Of a stretch of 64,000 bases of DNA, positions 47,749 through 62,543 are shown piece after piece. The notes under the pieces were generated by a model. The model searched no databases. It saw nothing but the letters and a program-made list of their open reading frames with translations, and was not told where the DNA came from. Numbering within the stretch: the first letter of the stretch is position 1; each line of letters begins with the position of its first letter. The position numbers and the translations under genes are program-made. The stretch is from the NCBI GenBank assembly GCA_047967505.1, contig CM106540.1; one strand, 5' to 3'. This stretch comes from Dipteris shenzhenensis. Lineage: Eukaryota > Polypodiophyta > Polypodiopsida > Gleicheniales.

Positions 47749-48037
47749 GTCCATACTTTTCGGATGTGAACCATCCGGAAAGGGTTGGTAATTGACTGTA
47801 AATCCGACGAGTCAAAGACAAATTCTGGATTTCTACCTCTTCTATACGTCTAAACGAAGCGATAAGTACAACTCTTGTGGTATCATTTGGAGCCGGTTGA
47901 GTCCAGTTAGCAGTAAGAATAACTGGAATTCTTCAAAAACATATTCGGTGATGAAACCAAGTTTTCAATAATAGTCTCCCCGACAGGTATCAGAAAATAT
48001 ATCCAATTTTGCTAACTATTTTTCCTATTCCGATATC
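47749..48037 (+). other. petA downstream spacer, copy 1, ending at the duplication junction
   Basis: Plastid 3' flank of petA. It ends TTCCGATATCGGTGG joined to CTAGCCGGG of the LTR. The original continuation (56459 onwards) is a GGTGGTGGC hairpin, so the crossover occurred at its first arm, with GGTGG shared by both sides. Confidence 0.85.
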
Positions 48038-48073
48038 GGTGGCTAGCCGGGTCGTGAAGGGTTCTGAGCTCTA

Positions 48074-51352
<3,279 letters not shown>

Positions 51353-51461
51353 TTTCCGTAACTATTCGGGAATCTCATTCATTCGGTAGGATTTGTGGGG
51401 CGAACAGGGAGTATAGGGAGAAGGAACATTCCCCTCCATACTCCCGATATGCCACGGATCG

Positions 51462-51535
51462 GAGTTGGTAGCTCAGCGGATGAGAGCACATGGTTCCGAT
51501 CCATGGGGACGGGGGTTCGAATCCCCCCCAATTTG
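51462..51535 (+). tRNA. trnR-CCG: NUPT tRNA-Arg(CCG), copy 2
   Basis: 74 nt with intact D stem (GCTC/GAGC), anticodon loop TTCCGAT and T-arm GGGGGTTCGAATCCCCC. No CCA is encoded. It lies between rbcL and accD. Probably not used in the nucleus, although its internal A and B boxes could recruit Pol III. Confidence 0.85.
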
Positions 51536-51875
51536 CATAGGAGAGGTGGAATACGAGCTGCAGAGACTCGAGTAGTAAGGAAATGATTCAGTGCCTCTCA
51601 GTACACGACACAACTATTTCCACGAAGTGTTATTGGATAATTATTTGTGGGGTTCTAACATATGATTGATCAAATAGATGATCAGTCAATTGCCAATTAG
51701 TTATTGGATTCGGAGTCAGTCTCAATTCGACGCCTATTCCGAACAGACGCTGATCCTGATAGTTCAGAAATGATTTCTCCATCTTTGTGTCTATCTCATT
51801 GATGAAATGAAATCTAATAGAATCGACTGTTTTTACCTCCGAAGCGAAGGAGAAGAAATGAATGAGGAAATTCCT

Positions 51876-52808
51876 ATGTCTGTGAGAAATCGGTTCGAAG
51901 ATAAACGCGAATTTGGTGGATTGATCGGGGCTTTCCTCGAAAAAGCCACAAAGGGTTACGTTTTGAGTGAGAGAGGAAGGAATAGAGACATAAGCATTGA
52001 TACCGACAGGGGGTTGTGGACTCGGTGTGACAACTGTGGTAACATGCTTTACGTGAGATTCCCAAAACAAAATAAAAATATTTGTGAGGAGTGCGGCTAT
52101 CACCCCCCAATGACTAGTACAGAAAGAATCGAACTTCCGATCGATCGTGACACTTGGATTCCCATGGATGAAGACATGACTGCATAAGATGTTCCAGGTT
52201 TCTCTGACGGGGATTCTCATGGAAGTCGCATCATCAACTCCCAGAAACGAACGGGTTTAACTGATGCTGTTCAGACAGGGGTGGGATGTCTAAATGGGAC
52301 ACCTATTGCGCTTGGTGTTACGGACTTTCAATCCACGGGGGGAAGTATGGGTTCTGTGGTAGGTGAAAAGATTACCCGGTCAATCGAATGTGCCACGGAT
52401 CAATCCCTTCCACTAGTTATTATCTGTGCTTCCGGCGGAGCACGTACGCAAGAAGGGACGTTGAGTCTGATGCAGATGGCTAAGATTCCTCCCGTCCCAC
52501 AAATACATCAGGTTCAGAAGGGATTATTATATATATCGGTTCCTACCTATCCAACTACGGGTGGTGTTACTGCTAGTTCTGGTACGTTAGGGGACGTAAT
52601 TATTGCTGAGTCCAAAGCATACATAGCATTTGCTGGGAAAAGGGTGATTGAACAAACACTGCGTCAGAAGATACCCGATGGCTTTCAAGTAGCTAAATCT
52701 TTATTTGATCATGGATCACCCGATTCAATTGTTCCACGTAATCCTCTAAAAGGTGTTCCGAGTGAGATATCTGAGCTTTATTCTTCAGCTCCTTGTAAAA
52801 GGAATTGA
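51876..52808 (+). pseudogene. accD: NUPT accD copy 2, one shared stop
   Basis: The better-preserved copy: one frame from MSVRNRFEDK to PCKRN-stop with a single TAA at 52185-52187 after MDEDMTA, also present in copy 1. It retains the 28 bp (TGVGCLNGT region) lost in copy 1. The zinc ribbon CDNCGNM...CEEC and the carboxyltransferase core are complete. Confidence 0.9.
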
Positions 52809-53462
52809 ACCTCCTTTCCCCCCATCATTCGGTTAAACCCCCGTTTCTATCACTCTCCCTCCTTCTCATTAATCAAGTTAGGAATTATCAATTCGTGGTT
52901 GTCCTACTAATCTCTCGACCTCTCCAATGAGAGGAATTTATTCAGCGAACCGTCGTAACAATACTTTTCTATCCTTCTCTGATATCACGCCATGCAAATT
53001 ATGCCACAATGCAATTATACCTCAGTAAGAAATCGAGATTAACCATCGGTATAATTTTGGACTCTGCTGTGCGCCTGATTCGACGAAGTAGACACCGCGG
53101 ATGTCTGCAGATTCATTGAGTCAGTTGATCGGAGCTGGAATCAGATACCTTACCGGAAACAATATGGATTTCGTAGCAATTTCCGAGTAACTGTCTCGAT
53201 ATATTGAATGTATAAAAACTTCCTTTCTACGTGAGATAAGGAGACTATTATTAGACATTGGGGGATAAAAGATAAAAATAACAAATTCTAATATTTCGAC
53301 CGATCCGGAGGTTCCTAGAAGAAGCGAATGAGATGAGGGAAGGAAATTAGGATGGTATAGTGACGATTAGAGAAGGGAATTAGAAAAGAGGATTCGATTA
53401 CGGGGATTCATCCACTTAGTAATTTACTTCGTGAATTCCCCTCCTCACCATATAAATAATAT
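52809..53462 (+). other. Spacer with psaI-ycf4 deletion, copy 2
   Basis: The accD 3' flank is fused at about 53284 to the sequence just after the ycf4 stop. Compared with copy 1 (43678-44862), 1,185 bp are missing. No gene remains. Confidence 0.85.
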
Positions 53463-54976
53463 ATGAAATCATACTGTTGGAGACTCCTCCGCCGGTGGTT
53501 CTACAATACCCCACGTCGCTCCCCGGATAGAGCTTACGAAGCTAGTAAGCGACTACAATCCGTAAGAGAAGACTCTTCCTATTATCTAGAAACAATATCA
53601 TCTACGGAAGATTCGTCACAGGCTGCGGTAGCTCATACGGATGCAGAACCTAGTAAATCTCTATCTACTATATATCGGAGTCTTTTAGAATGTAGGATCA
53701 GCATATCTGTATTGAAGATTCGGAATAGTCTTAAGTTCTTTATCAGGAGGAAGCAACGCCAGTTGCTCCTGATCGAGAATTATCCTCCTACCTCCCGTGG
53801 GAAAGAAATATCGACAGAGGAAAGGTCCCGTGATGCATCTCCATCTCACCCCCAGTTGCTCTGCCTCTTCAATCAGCGCCTCCACTGGTTCGTCTAGATC
53901 CCTGCAGGGTGGGGAGGAAACCAAACATAATTGGTGATTTATCGCAAAATCCACCAGGGGATAATCCTTTGGCTCCTACGGGTAAATATGTGTCAAGAGA
54001 ATCGAGTAAGACGGAACAAATGAATAGGAAATTGGCTCGGATCGAAGCAACTCCAAATGATCCTGATTCCTGGACACGGCACCGTCCCACAACTTCTCCG
54101 TCACTCCAAATAAATGATAACTCAAATGATAAATTTTCTGTCCGCAAATCAGTGGATTCCCCCAGTAGTACAACGGCTTATGAGTCTATAAGTCTGATGC
54201 CACGGTCCATAACTCGTACTTCATCAAGGTTCAACACAGAGTTGATGGGTCAATCGAGTTCATTAGTACTTAACGATTCTGAATTGGCTAAATATCAAGC
54301 AGTAGCTCCTATTCAATATATCGGATGTCTATTACTTCTCCCTTCCGCGATTCCAATTGTCTTGAAGAATTGGTTTCTAGAACCTCGGATCAGAAATTGG
54401 TGGAATACCTTCCAGTCACAAATATTTATTAATTCTTTCCGGGAAGAGGTAGCTCTCAAACGACTTCAGGAGATAGAAGGCTTACTCCGGTTGGGTGAAA
54501 CAATGAGAGGCTCTGTATATACCTAATTACAAGACTACGGCACAGATGTGTATGACAAAACTATTCAATTGGTGGTAATATGTAACGAGGGAAACACCCA
54601 GATAATCTCGCACCTAGTAACCGACGTAATTAGCATTGCCACCTCGATCTGCTTGTTCGTAGTAGGTAAAGAAAGACTCGCAGTTTCAAATTCCTGGATT
54701 CGAGAGTTATTCTATAGCTTAAATGATACGACGAAAGCGTTCTCTACTCCACCATTAACGGATTTATGTATTGGATTTCACTCCCCCCACGGTTGGGAAA
54801 TAGTTGTAGATTCTCTCCTGGAACATCTGGGATTCGCTCACAACAAATATGTAATCTCTTGTTTCGTCTCAACCTTCCCGGTTATTTCAGACACAGTCTC
54901 CAAATATCGGATTCCTCGCCATTTGAGTCGTATATCTCCTTCAATCGTAGCGACTTATCACACAATGAATGAATGA
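53463..54976 (+). pseudogene. cemA: NUPT cemA copy 2
   Basis: The start region is intact here (MKSYCWRLLRRWFYNTPRR, then DRAYEASKRLQ). One C is missing from a C run near 53850, shifting the frame after ASPSHP. The shared TAA lies at 54524-54526 and the C-terminal [13 protein letters not shown] domain is intact to 54976. Its lesion differs from those of copy 1, so the ancestor had neither frameshift. Confidence 0.85.
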
Positions 54977-55150
54977 TAATCACTCCACCGAGTATCTGCC
55001 AGTTGCATCCAACGGAGTAGACTCACTTCTCGTAGGAATTGGATTTTATTATCCTCTTCTGGTATTGGGTAGTGGGAGGATAAAAATTTGCAATTCCCGC
55101 AATCGTCGGGATATCAGAATACTCCAAAAGAGGGGAGTAATATTTTACCT

Positions 55151-56170
55151 ATGATGTCAAGAAACAATCTATTTGTGAGAAACCCTAATACTAATAATCG
55201 AACTATGCGAAAGAGAAGTAGTAAGGACTGGATGGTGAAGTGGTTGACCCTGTCATTTCCAATGTTGATCACTCTGGATGGAATGAATCGTCCATCCGTA
55301 TCAAATGCATATCCGATTTTTGCGCAATAGAATTACGAGGATCCACGAGAAGCAACTGGACGTATTGTATGTGCTAATCGTCACTTGGCTAAGAAACCCG
55401 TGGATATTGAGGTTCCGCAATCTGTTCTTCCCAATACTGTGTCCGAAGCAGTTGTTAAGCTTCCTTATGATATGTAGATAAAATAAGTACTTGCAAATGG
55501 TAAAAAGGGAGGATTGAATGTAGGCGCCGTACCGATCCCACCCGAAGGGTTTGAATTGGCTCCTTCTGATCGTCTTCCAACCGAAGCAAGGGAGAAATTA
55601 AGTAAACTTTCGTTCCAGATCTATCGCCCCGATAGAAAGAACATGATAGTAATAGGTCCGGTTCCGGGTAAGCTATATAGTGAAATCGTATTTCCGATTC
55701 TCTCACCGGATCCTGCCGTTGATAAAGAGGTACACTTTTTAAAATACCCCCTATATGTTGGAGGGAATAGGGGAAGGGGACAGATCTATCCCGATGGAAG
55801 TAAAAGCAATAATACGGTTTACAACGCTTCGGCGACGGGAAGGATAACTAGAATAACACGTAGGGAGAGGGGGGGTGGATACGAAATCACTACCCAAGAG
55901 ACATCGGGGGGTCGTGAAGTAGTTGATACTGTACCTCCCGGTCCCGAACTTATCGTTTCGGAGGGTGAATATATTAAAGCTGATTAACCATCGACCAATA
56001 ACCCTAACGTGGGTGGATTCGGTCAAGCAGAGGCAGAGATTGTACTTCAGGATCCATTACGTGTTCAAGGTCTTCTACTTTTTCTTGCATCGGTTACTCT
56101 GGCCCAGATATTCCCAGTGTCAAAGAAGAAGCAGTTCGAGAAAGTCCAATTGGCGGAGATGAATTTCTGA
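55151..56170 (+). pseudogene. petA: NUPT petA copy 2
   Basis: Cytochrome f relic in one frame, with the same four Gln-to-stop codons as copy 1 (TAG 55328, TAG 55475, TAA 55484, TAA 55985) and the unedited haem motif CANRH (CGT at 55379-55381). Ends EMNF-stop at 56170. Confidence 0.9.
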
Positions 56171-56458
56171 GTCCATACTTTTCAGATGTGAACCATCCGG
56201 AAAGGGTTGGTAATTGACTGTAAATCCGATGAGTCAAAGACAAATTCTGGATTTCTACCTCTTCTATACGTCTAAACGAAGCGATAAGTACAACTCTTGT
56301 GGTATCATTTGGAGCCGGTTGAGTCAAGTTAGCAGTAAGAATAACTGGAATTCTTCAAAAACATATTCGGTGATGAAACCAAGTTTTCAATAATAGTCTC
56401 CCCGACAGGTATCAGAAAATAAATCCAATTTTGCTAACTATTTTTCCTATTCCGATAT
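56171..56458 (+). other. petA downstream spacer, copy 2
   Basis: Plastid 3' flank; same as 47749-48037. No gene seen. Confidence 0.7.
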
Positions 56459-56487
56459 CGGTGGTGGCGGGTGAGCCACCGCCACCG
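56459..56487 (+). terminator. GC-rich stem-loop after petA
   Basis: CGGTGGTGGC, short loop, then GCCACCGCCACCG: imperfect inverted arms typical of plastid mRNA 3' ends. The duplication crossover lies in its first arm, so copy 1 lacks it. Confidence 0.55.
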
Positions 56488-56725
56488 TGTACTCCCCCCA
56501 ATTTACTATGAGGAAATCGACCTGGAATTGGATTTAAACCTCAGGTCGAGTCCTTCCTTCTTACTCCCGAGTCCAGAGATTTAATGTGATATGATTCCCC
56601 CCATCCCTCGATCTCTTGAAGAATCAGACGAGTGACTCGTGGGTTGGTTTGTTATCAAAAGCATATGCACCCTCCCAATCCCGGTAGGAATCTGTCCCAT
56701 ACTTATCAAATGATTGCAATAATTA
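56488..56725. other. Unplaced NUPT segment next to truncated psbB
   Basis: The psbB frame continues on the minus strand past [14 protein letters not shown] into [11 protein letters not shown], which is not psbB. Another minus-strand frame reads [17 protein letters not shown], which looks protein-like but I cannot assign it. The segment marks a junction between plastid blocks. Confidence 0.4.
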
Positions 56726-57347
56726 CCTAAAATACCTGCTGCGATATGGTGAGAAGCTATTCCTCCCGGAGTGAAGGGATCGAAACCCTCAGCTCCCCGA
56801 GCCGGATCCACAGGTTGTACTTTACCGGTTAATCCATAGGGGTCCGATACCCAGATACCGGGCCCAAATAAACCAGTTACGTGAAATGCTCCAAAAGCAA
56901 AGCAAAGTACTCCTGATAAGAATGAATGAATTCCAAAAATTTTGGGTAGATCGAGGGATGATTTTCCCGTGCGTTCGTCGCGAAACAAATCCAGGTCCCA
57001 ATGGACCCGATGCCGGATAGCAGCTAGAAATAATAAACCGGATGGGATAATATGAGCTGCAGCTACACCTTCATAACTCCAGATACCTGCGTCAGTTACG
57101 GTATCTCCGGTAATGCTCCAACCCCCCCATGACTTCGTTATTCCGATACGGGTCATGAATGGGATGACGAACATACCCTGTCTCCGCATCAGATCAAGAA
57201 CAGGATCAGATGGGTCGAAAACCGCTAATTCATACAGAGCCATTGAACCAGCCCAACCACCGGAGCCGTATGCATTAGATGTACAGAAATTAAGCGATCG
57301 GGATCATTTAGTACAACAGTATGAACGCGATACCGAGGCAAACCCGT
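56726..57347 (-). pseudogene. psbB: NUPT psbB (CP47), 5' part
   Basis: Photosystem II core antenna CP47, first 200 or so residues. It begins with ACG (57347-57345, to be edited to AUG) followed by [15 protein letters not shown], where R replaces the family W through an unedited CGG. About 5 bp are lost near 57247 (VVG/WAG), shifting the frame just before [14 protein letters not shown]. It then runs to [10 protein letters not shown] and breaks. Other unedited Trp codons: [16 protein letters not shown]. It faces clpP as in normal plastomes. Confidence 0.85.
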
Positions 57348-57798
57348 TGGAAACCCCTTTGTTGAAAATGAATGGACACTACGTGACTTTCTCGCGTCAG
57401 AAGCCTGCGCTATAAAGAAGTGGAAGAGACTCTCTTCAATCCTGAATGGAGATCCCACTTGGAATGATACGTGTAAATACATTGGTGTATAGGCGGACGT
57501 ATCGGTGTGGGGAGCCGAGAATCCCCCCCTCCTAGCGGAGGGAAAGACATAGATATTTTAGCATTTACATCTTTTACGCAACAACGTAGAGATTGGTCCC
57601 ATCTATCTCGCAGGAAATATTCCACCACCAATCAGATCTCGGATCCCTCGGCTATGTACCACGGATTCCACGAGTAGACGCCTCAAGAGATGCAAATTCA
57701 TTCCGACTAGACATGTTATAATACAACACAAGCCTCCACTTTCATCGGGTGTTACGCTTTCGTTTAAGAGACAACTACAACTTACTACCGGTTTCCGT
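57348..57798. other. psbB-clpP divergent spacer
   Basis: Intergenic promoter region between the divergent psbB and clpP genes. No coding sequence recognised. Confidence 0.7.
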
Positions 57799-57869
57799 AT
57801 GCCAATTGGTGTTCCGAAGGTGCCCTTTCGTCTACCTGGGGAAGAGGATGCGGTTCGGATTGACGTATA
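57799..57869 (+). pseudogene. clpP: NUPT clpP exon 1
   Basis: A 71-bp first exon of the plastid Clp protease subunit, MPIGVPKVPFRLPGEEDAV, then RIDV. R at the usual W position is an unedited CGG. It ends GACGTATA followed at 57870 by GTGCG, the conserved 5' end of a group II intron. Later exons are absent. Confidence 0.85.
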
Positions 57870-58349
57870 GTGCGACTCGTTAGACATATCGAGTTGTATG
57901 GAGCTACTCCCCATCATTTCTCATCCGAGCGATGTGTCTCTATCTCACTCAGACTGATTCTTTGGTAGTCGAACGCGTGAGACTGGAGTTTCCCACCCTA
58001 TTTTTTTCCGTTTGCTCCTCCCTTTTCAACGGCGCTGGGTCCTCCACATCGGTCCTCCATTGAATGATACGTACCGGGAAAAACGTCTCTCTCGAGTACG
58101 ACTAGTCGGAATTGGATTGGGGGATGGGGTAACAAATCTCGGAAAGCCATATTCTGTGGCCCGGATCGAAGAGAATCTCGAATCTCCCACTCTTTCAGTA
58201 AGATAATAATCTGGGGAGTAAGAAGTTCCGGCTCCAGATTACTCGATTCCTCGGGAATATTAGCATAGCCTAATCTAGTTTCTCGACCACTCAAGTCGGT
58301 TCTCACTTCCTTGCAGGTGAGTGATCACCCGATAGGAGAGTAGCAAAGT
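57870..58349 (+). other. clpP intron start joined to the trnV-rrn16 upstream region
   Basis: About 130 bp of group II intron (GTGCG at 57870), then at about 58000 sequence of the kind found upstream of trnV/rrn16 in land-plant inverted repeats (LLPFQRRW reading frame). The exact junction is uncertain. No functional gene called. Confidence 0.5.
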
Positions 58350-58421
58350 AGGGATATAACTCAGCGGTAGAGTGTCACCTTGACGTGGTGCGAGTCATCA
58401 GTTCGAGCCTGATTATCCCTA
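58350..58421 (+). tRNA. trnV-GAC: NUPT tRNA-Val(GAC)
   Basis: AGGGATATAACTCAGCGG start, anticodon loop TTGACGT, T-arm with GTTCGAGCC, and acceptor closing with ATCCCT. It lies upstream of the 16S gene as in plastid rRNA operons. Looks intact. Confidence 0.9.
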
Positions 58422-58626
58422 AATCCAATTCAGGTGTTTATATCTCCGCCCCCCCCCCAAAAAAATGGATTGTAAGAGGCTTCGGGTATTGACTTGGAGC
58501 GTTAGGGATTAATATACTGGGAGTGAGCTTCGAGCTAATTAAACCCAACTTATGCTTGAAGGTAAGAGACAACTTCGAATAAGCTTCATTTAGGGAAGGG
58601 GAAGCTATAAGTGACGCAACTATGAA

Positions 58627-58630
58627 TCTC

Positions 58631-58670
<40 letters not shown>

Positions 58671-58892
58671 ATGCCTAACACATGCAAGTCGGACGGGAAG
58701 CATCATCCGTGGTGTTTCCAGTGGCGGACGGGTGAGTAACACGTAAGAACCTGCCCTTGGGAGGGGGACAACAGCTGGAAACGGCTGCTAATACCCCATA
58801 GGCTGAGGAGCAAAAGGGAGGGATCCGCCCAAGGAGGGGCTTGCGTCTGATTAGCTAGTTGGTGAGGCAACGGCTTACCAAGGCGACGATCA

Positions 58893-58972
<80 letters not shown>

Positions 58973-59509
58973 CTTCCGCAATGGGCGAAAGCCTGACGGA
59001 GCAATGCCGCGTGGAGGTAGAAGGCCCACGGGTCGTAAACTCCTTTTCTCGGAGAAGAAGCAATGACGGTATCTGAGGAATAAGCATCGGCTAACTCTGT
59101 GCCAGCAGCCGCGGTAAGACAGAGGATGCAAGCGTTATCCGGAATGATTGGGCGTAAAGCGTCTGTAGGTGGCTTTTTAAGTCCGCTGTCAAATCCCAGG
59201 GCTCAACCCTGGACAGGCGGTGCAAACTATTGAGCTGGAGTACGATGGGGGCAGAGGGAATTTCCGGTGGAGCGGTGAAATGCGTAGAGATCGGAAAGAA
59301 CACCGAAGGCGAAGGCACTCTGCTGGGCCGACACTGACACTGAGAGACGAAAGCTAGGGGAGCGAATGGGATTAGATACCCCAGTAGTCCTAGCCGTAAA
59401 CGATGGATACTAAGCGCTGTGCGTATTGACCCGTGCAGTGCTGTAGCTAACGCGTTAAGTATCCCGCCTGGGGAGTACGTTCGCAAGAATGAAACTCAAA
59501 GGAATTGAT

Positions 59510-59551
<42 letters not shown>

Positions 59552-59759
59552 CAATGCGAAGAACCTTACCAGGGCTTGACATGCTGCGAATCCTTTCGAA
59601 AGAGAGGAGTGCCTTCGGGAACGCGGACACAGGTGGTGCATGGTTGTCGTCAGCTCGTGCCGTAAGGTGTTGGGTTAAGTCCCGCAACGAGTGCAACCCC
59701 CGTGTTTAGTTGCCATTATTTAGTTTGGAACCCTAAACAGACTGCCGGTGATAAGCCGA

Positions 59760-59790
<31 letters not shown>

Positions 59791-59962
59791 CCCCTTACGC
59801 CCTGGGCGACACACGTGCTACAATGGCCGGGACAAAGGGTCGCGACCCCGCGAGGGCAAGCTAACCTCAGAAACTCGGCCTCAGTTCGGATTGCAGGCTG
59901 CAACTCGCCTGCATGAAGCCAGAATCGCTAGTAATCGCCGGTCAGCCATACGGCGGTGAATC

Positions 59963-59996
<34 letters not shown>

Positions 59997-60130
59997 TATG
60001 GGAGCTGGCCATGCCCGAAGTCATTACCTTAACCGCAGAGGGAGGGGGATGCCGAAGGTAGGGCTAGTGACTGGAGTGAAGTCGTAACAAGGTAGCTGTA
60101 CTGGAAGGTGCGGCTGGATCACCTCCTTTT
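58627..60130 (+). rRNA. rrn16: NUPT plastid 16S rRNA
   Basis: Full length, from TCTCATGGAGAGTTTGATCC to the anti-Shine-Dalgarno region GGATCACCTCCTTTT. Hallmarks include GTGCCAGCAGCCGCGGTAA, GGATTAGATACCCCAGTAGT and TTGTACACACCGCCCGTCA. Some normally invariant bases are changed (GCAACGAGTGCAACC for GAGCGCAACC near 59692; AAGGTAGCTGTA for AGCCGTA near 60092), both C-to-T, consistent with nuclear decay. Not expected to function in the nucleus. Confidence 0.95.
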
Positions 60131-60398
60131 CAGGGAGAGTTAATACCTATTTGGCACTTTGGTCTCATATTCACCGTTTCACTCTTCGGGAGAAGCGATC
60201 ATCCCAATCATAGATGGGATTATCTTGTCTCGACAGTGAAGTCTTGAAACTGAAGCAAGACTGAGTCCATGAGCTTATTCTCTCGGGTTGGAACAAGCTG
60301 AGAGTAATCCCTTCCTTCCTAAGGGAAGTCTGAGGGATGAAGATAGGTTCCCCCCCGCCCCGGTACTGCAGGCCCCCCAATAGGGAGGCCTGCATGAC
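60131..60398 (+). other. rrn16-trnI spacer
   Basis: rRNA operon spacer with a short C/G-rich inverted repeat (GGCCCCCCAATAGGGAGGCC) near 60371. No gene. Confidence 0.7.
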
Positions 60399-60435
60399 GG
60401 GCTATTAGCTCAGTGGTAGAGCACGCCCCTGATAA
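60399..60435 (+). pseudogene. trnI-GAU: NUPT trnI-GAU 5' exon
   Basis: The 37-nt first exon ends CTGATAA and is followed by TTGCGTCGTTGTG, the start of the long plastid trnI group II intron. The 3' exon is absent because the insert breaks before it. Confidence 0.85.
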
Positions 60436-61305
60436 TTGCGTCGTTGTGCTTGGGCTGTGAAGGCTTCCAGACACATGGGTAGTTTAATGTGCTCATCAGC
60501 GCCTGACCCGAAGATGTGGATCATCCAAGGAACGTTAGCATGGCGTATTCTTCCTGCCTCGACTAGGTCTTGGGACCAAACTCCTCCTCAGGAGGCTAGA
60601 TGAGGCGATTCAGGTGAGATCTAATGTGGATTCAACCCCCCATTCACTCGTGGGATCCGGGCGATCCAGGGAGGACCAATTCCCGCCGATGGCTCCCCTC
60701 CTCTCGGGAATCGATACATTCCTTATCAGTGTATGGGTGGCTATCTCCCGAGCACAGGTTGAAGTTCGGCCTAGATGTGAAAGACGGAGCACCTGATAAC
60801 ACATATTCACGGACCAAGAACTACGGGATCACCCTTCTCATTCTGGGGTGACGGAGGGATCATACTATCCGAGCCTTTTCTGCTTCCTTTGAAGGTCCAC
60901 AGAAGCAGCAATCAATAGAACTTCTCCGGGGGGAAGGAAGAATCTGGAGGGGGGGGGTCAAAGTTCCAGAAAGACTCCCCAGAGGGACCAGGAAATTGGA
61001 CCTAGACATAGGAGGAGTGCCTGATATGGATAACTACATAGCCTCCGGATCCATGTAATGGAATGTCTTTGTTCATCCCCCAGCGACAGGAGCAGGTTCG
61101 AAGAAGGATCCTAGAGTGTCCAGGGTTGAGCTAGGAGGGTCTCTTAACGCCTCCTTTTCTCTCCCATCGAAGTCCCTTTCCAGAAACTCGCTGTTGGCAG
61201 AGGAGGGGGAGGGGGAACAAGTACACTCGGAGAGCGCAGTACGACAGAGAGTTGTATGCTGCATTCGGGAAGGATGAATCGCTCCCGAGAAAGGATCTAT
61301 TGATA
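60436..61305 (+). other. trnI-GAU group II intron, broken at its 3' end
   Basis: Conserved intron landmarks are present (GTGGATCATCCAAGG, CTCCTCAGGAGG, GGAGAGCGCAGTACGAC, GGGAAGGATGAATCG). The sequence leaves the intron after CTATTGATAGTCC and continues directly in rpoC2 (minus), so the 3' exon and the rest of the rRNA operon are missing. Confidence 0.75.
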
Positions 61306-62539
61306 GTCCAAGCGGGCTGTCCGTGTCGCGTACGTGTGGGATATAATGACTTCTCATCAGAATTGATGATTCCATTGAACGGGATTCATACATGTTCTGC
61401 GATATCACCCGTAAATACTCCACCAGTATGAGAAGTTCTTGATGTTAATTGGGTTCCTGGTTCTCCGATTGGTTAGCCCGCAATAATACCTACAGCTTCT
61501 CCCAATTCCACCAAGTCGTGGTGGGCGAGACCCCAGCCGTAACACAATTGACAAATCCAGAAAATGCTTTTACGTGTCGGGGGAGATCTTACATGTATCG
61601 GTTCAGTCGCTACTACTGAGTTACTGGCGGGTTCATTATCAATATCCTGATTACGCATAGCAATACGTCTCATATCTAGATATACATTGCCTGCTAACAC
61701 ACGTCCAACTAGTCTCTGTTGTGGTATCGTTCGTGTGGATCCCTCTTCCCCCCCAATAAGATTCACAGCAATGCCCCTGATAGTCCCACGATCTCTTTCA
61801 CGCACAACAATATGTTGAACTACTTCGACAAGCCTACGTGTGAGATATCCAGCATCTGATGTTCGTACCGCAGTATCCACCACTCCTTTGCGAGCACCAT
61901 AACGGGAAATGATATATTCTGTCAGAGATAAACCCTCGCGCAGATTGCTACGGATAGGTAGATCAATTACCTGTCCTCGTGGATCCGACATCAATCCTCT
62001 CATACCGAGCAATTGGTGGACTTGGGATATACTTCCTCAGGCTCCTGAAAAAGACATCATATGGACTGGATTCAGAGGATCAGTCATCCTGAAATTTGGA
62101 TTCATCTCTCTCTTCGGACACTCACTTGTCGCATACCACGTCTCGATCAAGTGACGTAATTTCTCTACAGCATGTAGACCCCCGCAACGATGAGACTGCT
62201 CCGAGGCGGAACCCTGTTTCTCTGCATCTTCTACAAGCCATCCTTTAATAGGTACTGCGTAAGGATCATCGATGCCTGATGAAATAGATGCTTTTGTAGC
62301 TTGTTCGAAACCCAAACTCTTTATTTGATCCAGGATATTCATCATATGCGAAATCCCGAAATGAAGTGTCAACCTACTGATGAGTTGTCTCATCGCAGTT
62401 TTGTCCATCATCTTATTGTAGTAAAGCGACTCAGCTTGATCGACCGTTGTAGGAACCTCAACCTTTTTTATCTTATGACCATCATTGACCAGCAAATCCA
62501 AACTATTGATCATATCTGTCAGATGCGTCAAAAACTCCC

Positions 62540-62543
<4 letters not shown>
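61306..62543 (-). pseudogene. rpoC2: NUPT rpoC2, N-terminal third, three in-frame stops
   Basis: Beta'' subunit of the plastid-encoded RNA polymerase. Recognised from [69 protein letters not shown] and GEPGTQLTSRTSHTGGVFTG, ending LYPTRTRHGQPAW. Stops in the same frame: TGA 62039-62037 (Arg expected), TAA 61475-61473 (the Gln of AGQSIGEPG) and TGA 61388-61386 (Arg). No frameshift. The tentative ATG overlaps the rpoC1 stop; the true start may be further in. Confidence 0.85.

Noticed and set aside
57998-58306. About 100-codon frame upstream of trnV
   Set aside because: Conserved rRNA-operon upstream DNA in land plants; no evidence of a translated gene.
59091-59486. Open frames within the 16S gene
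   Set aside because: Inside a full-length rRNA gene.
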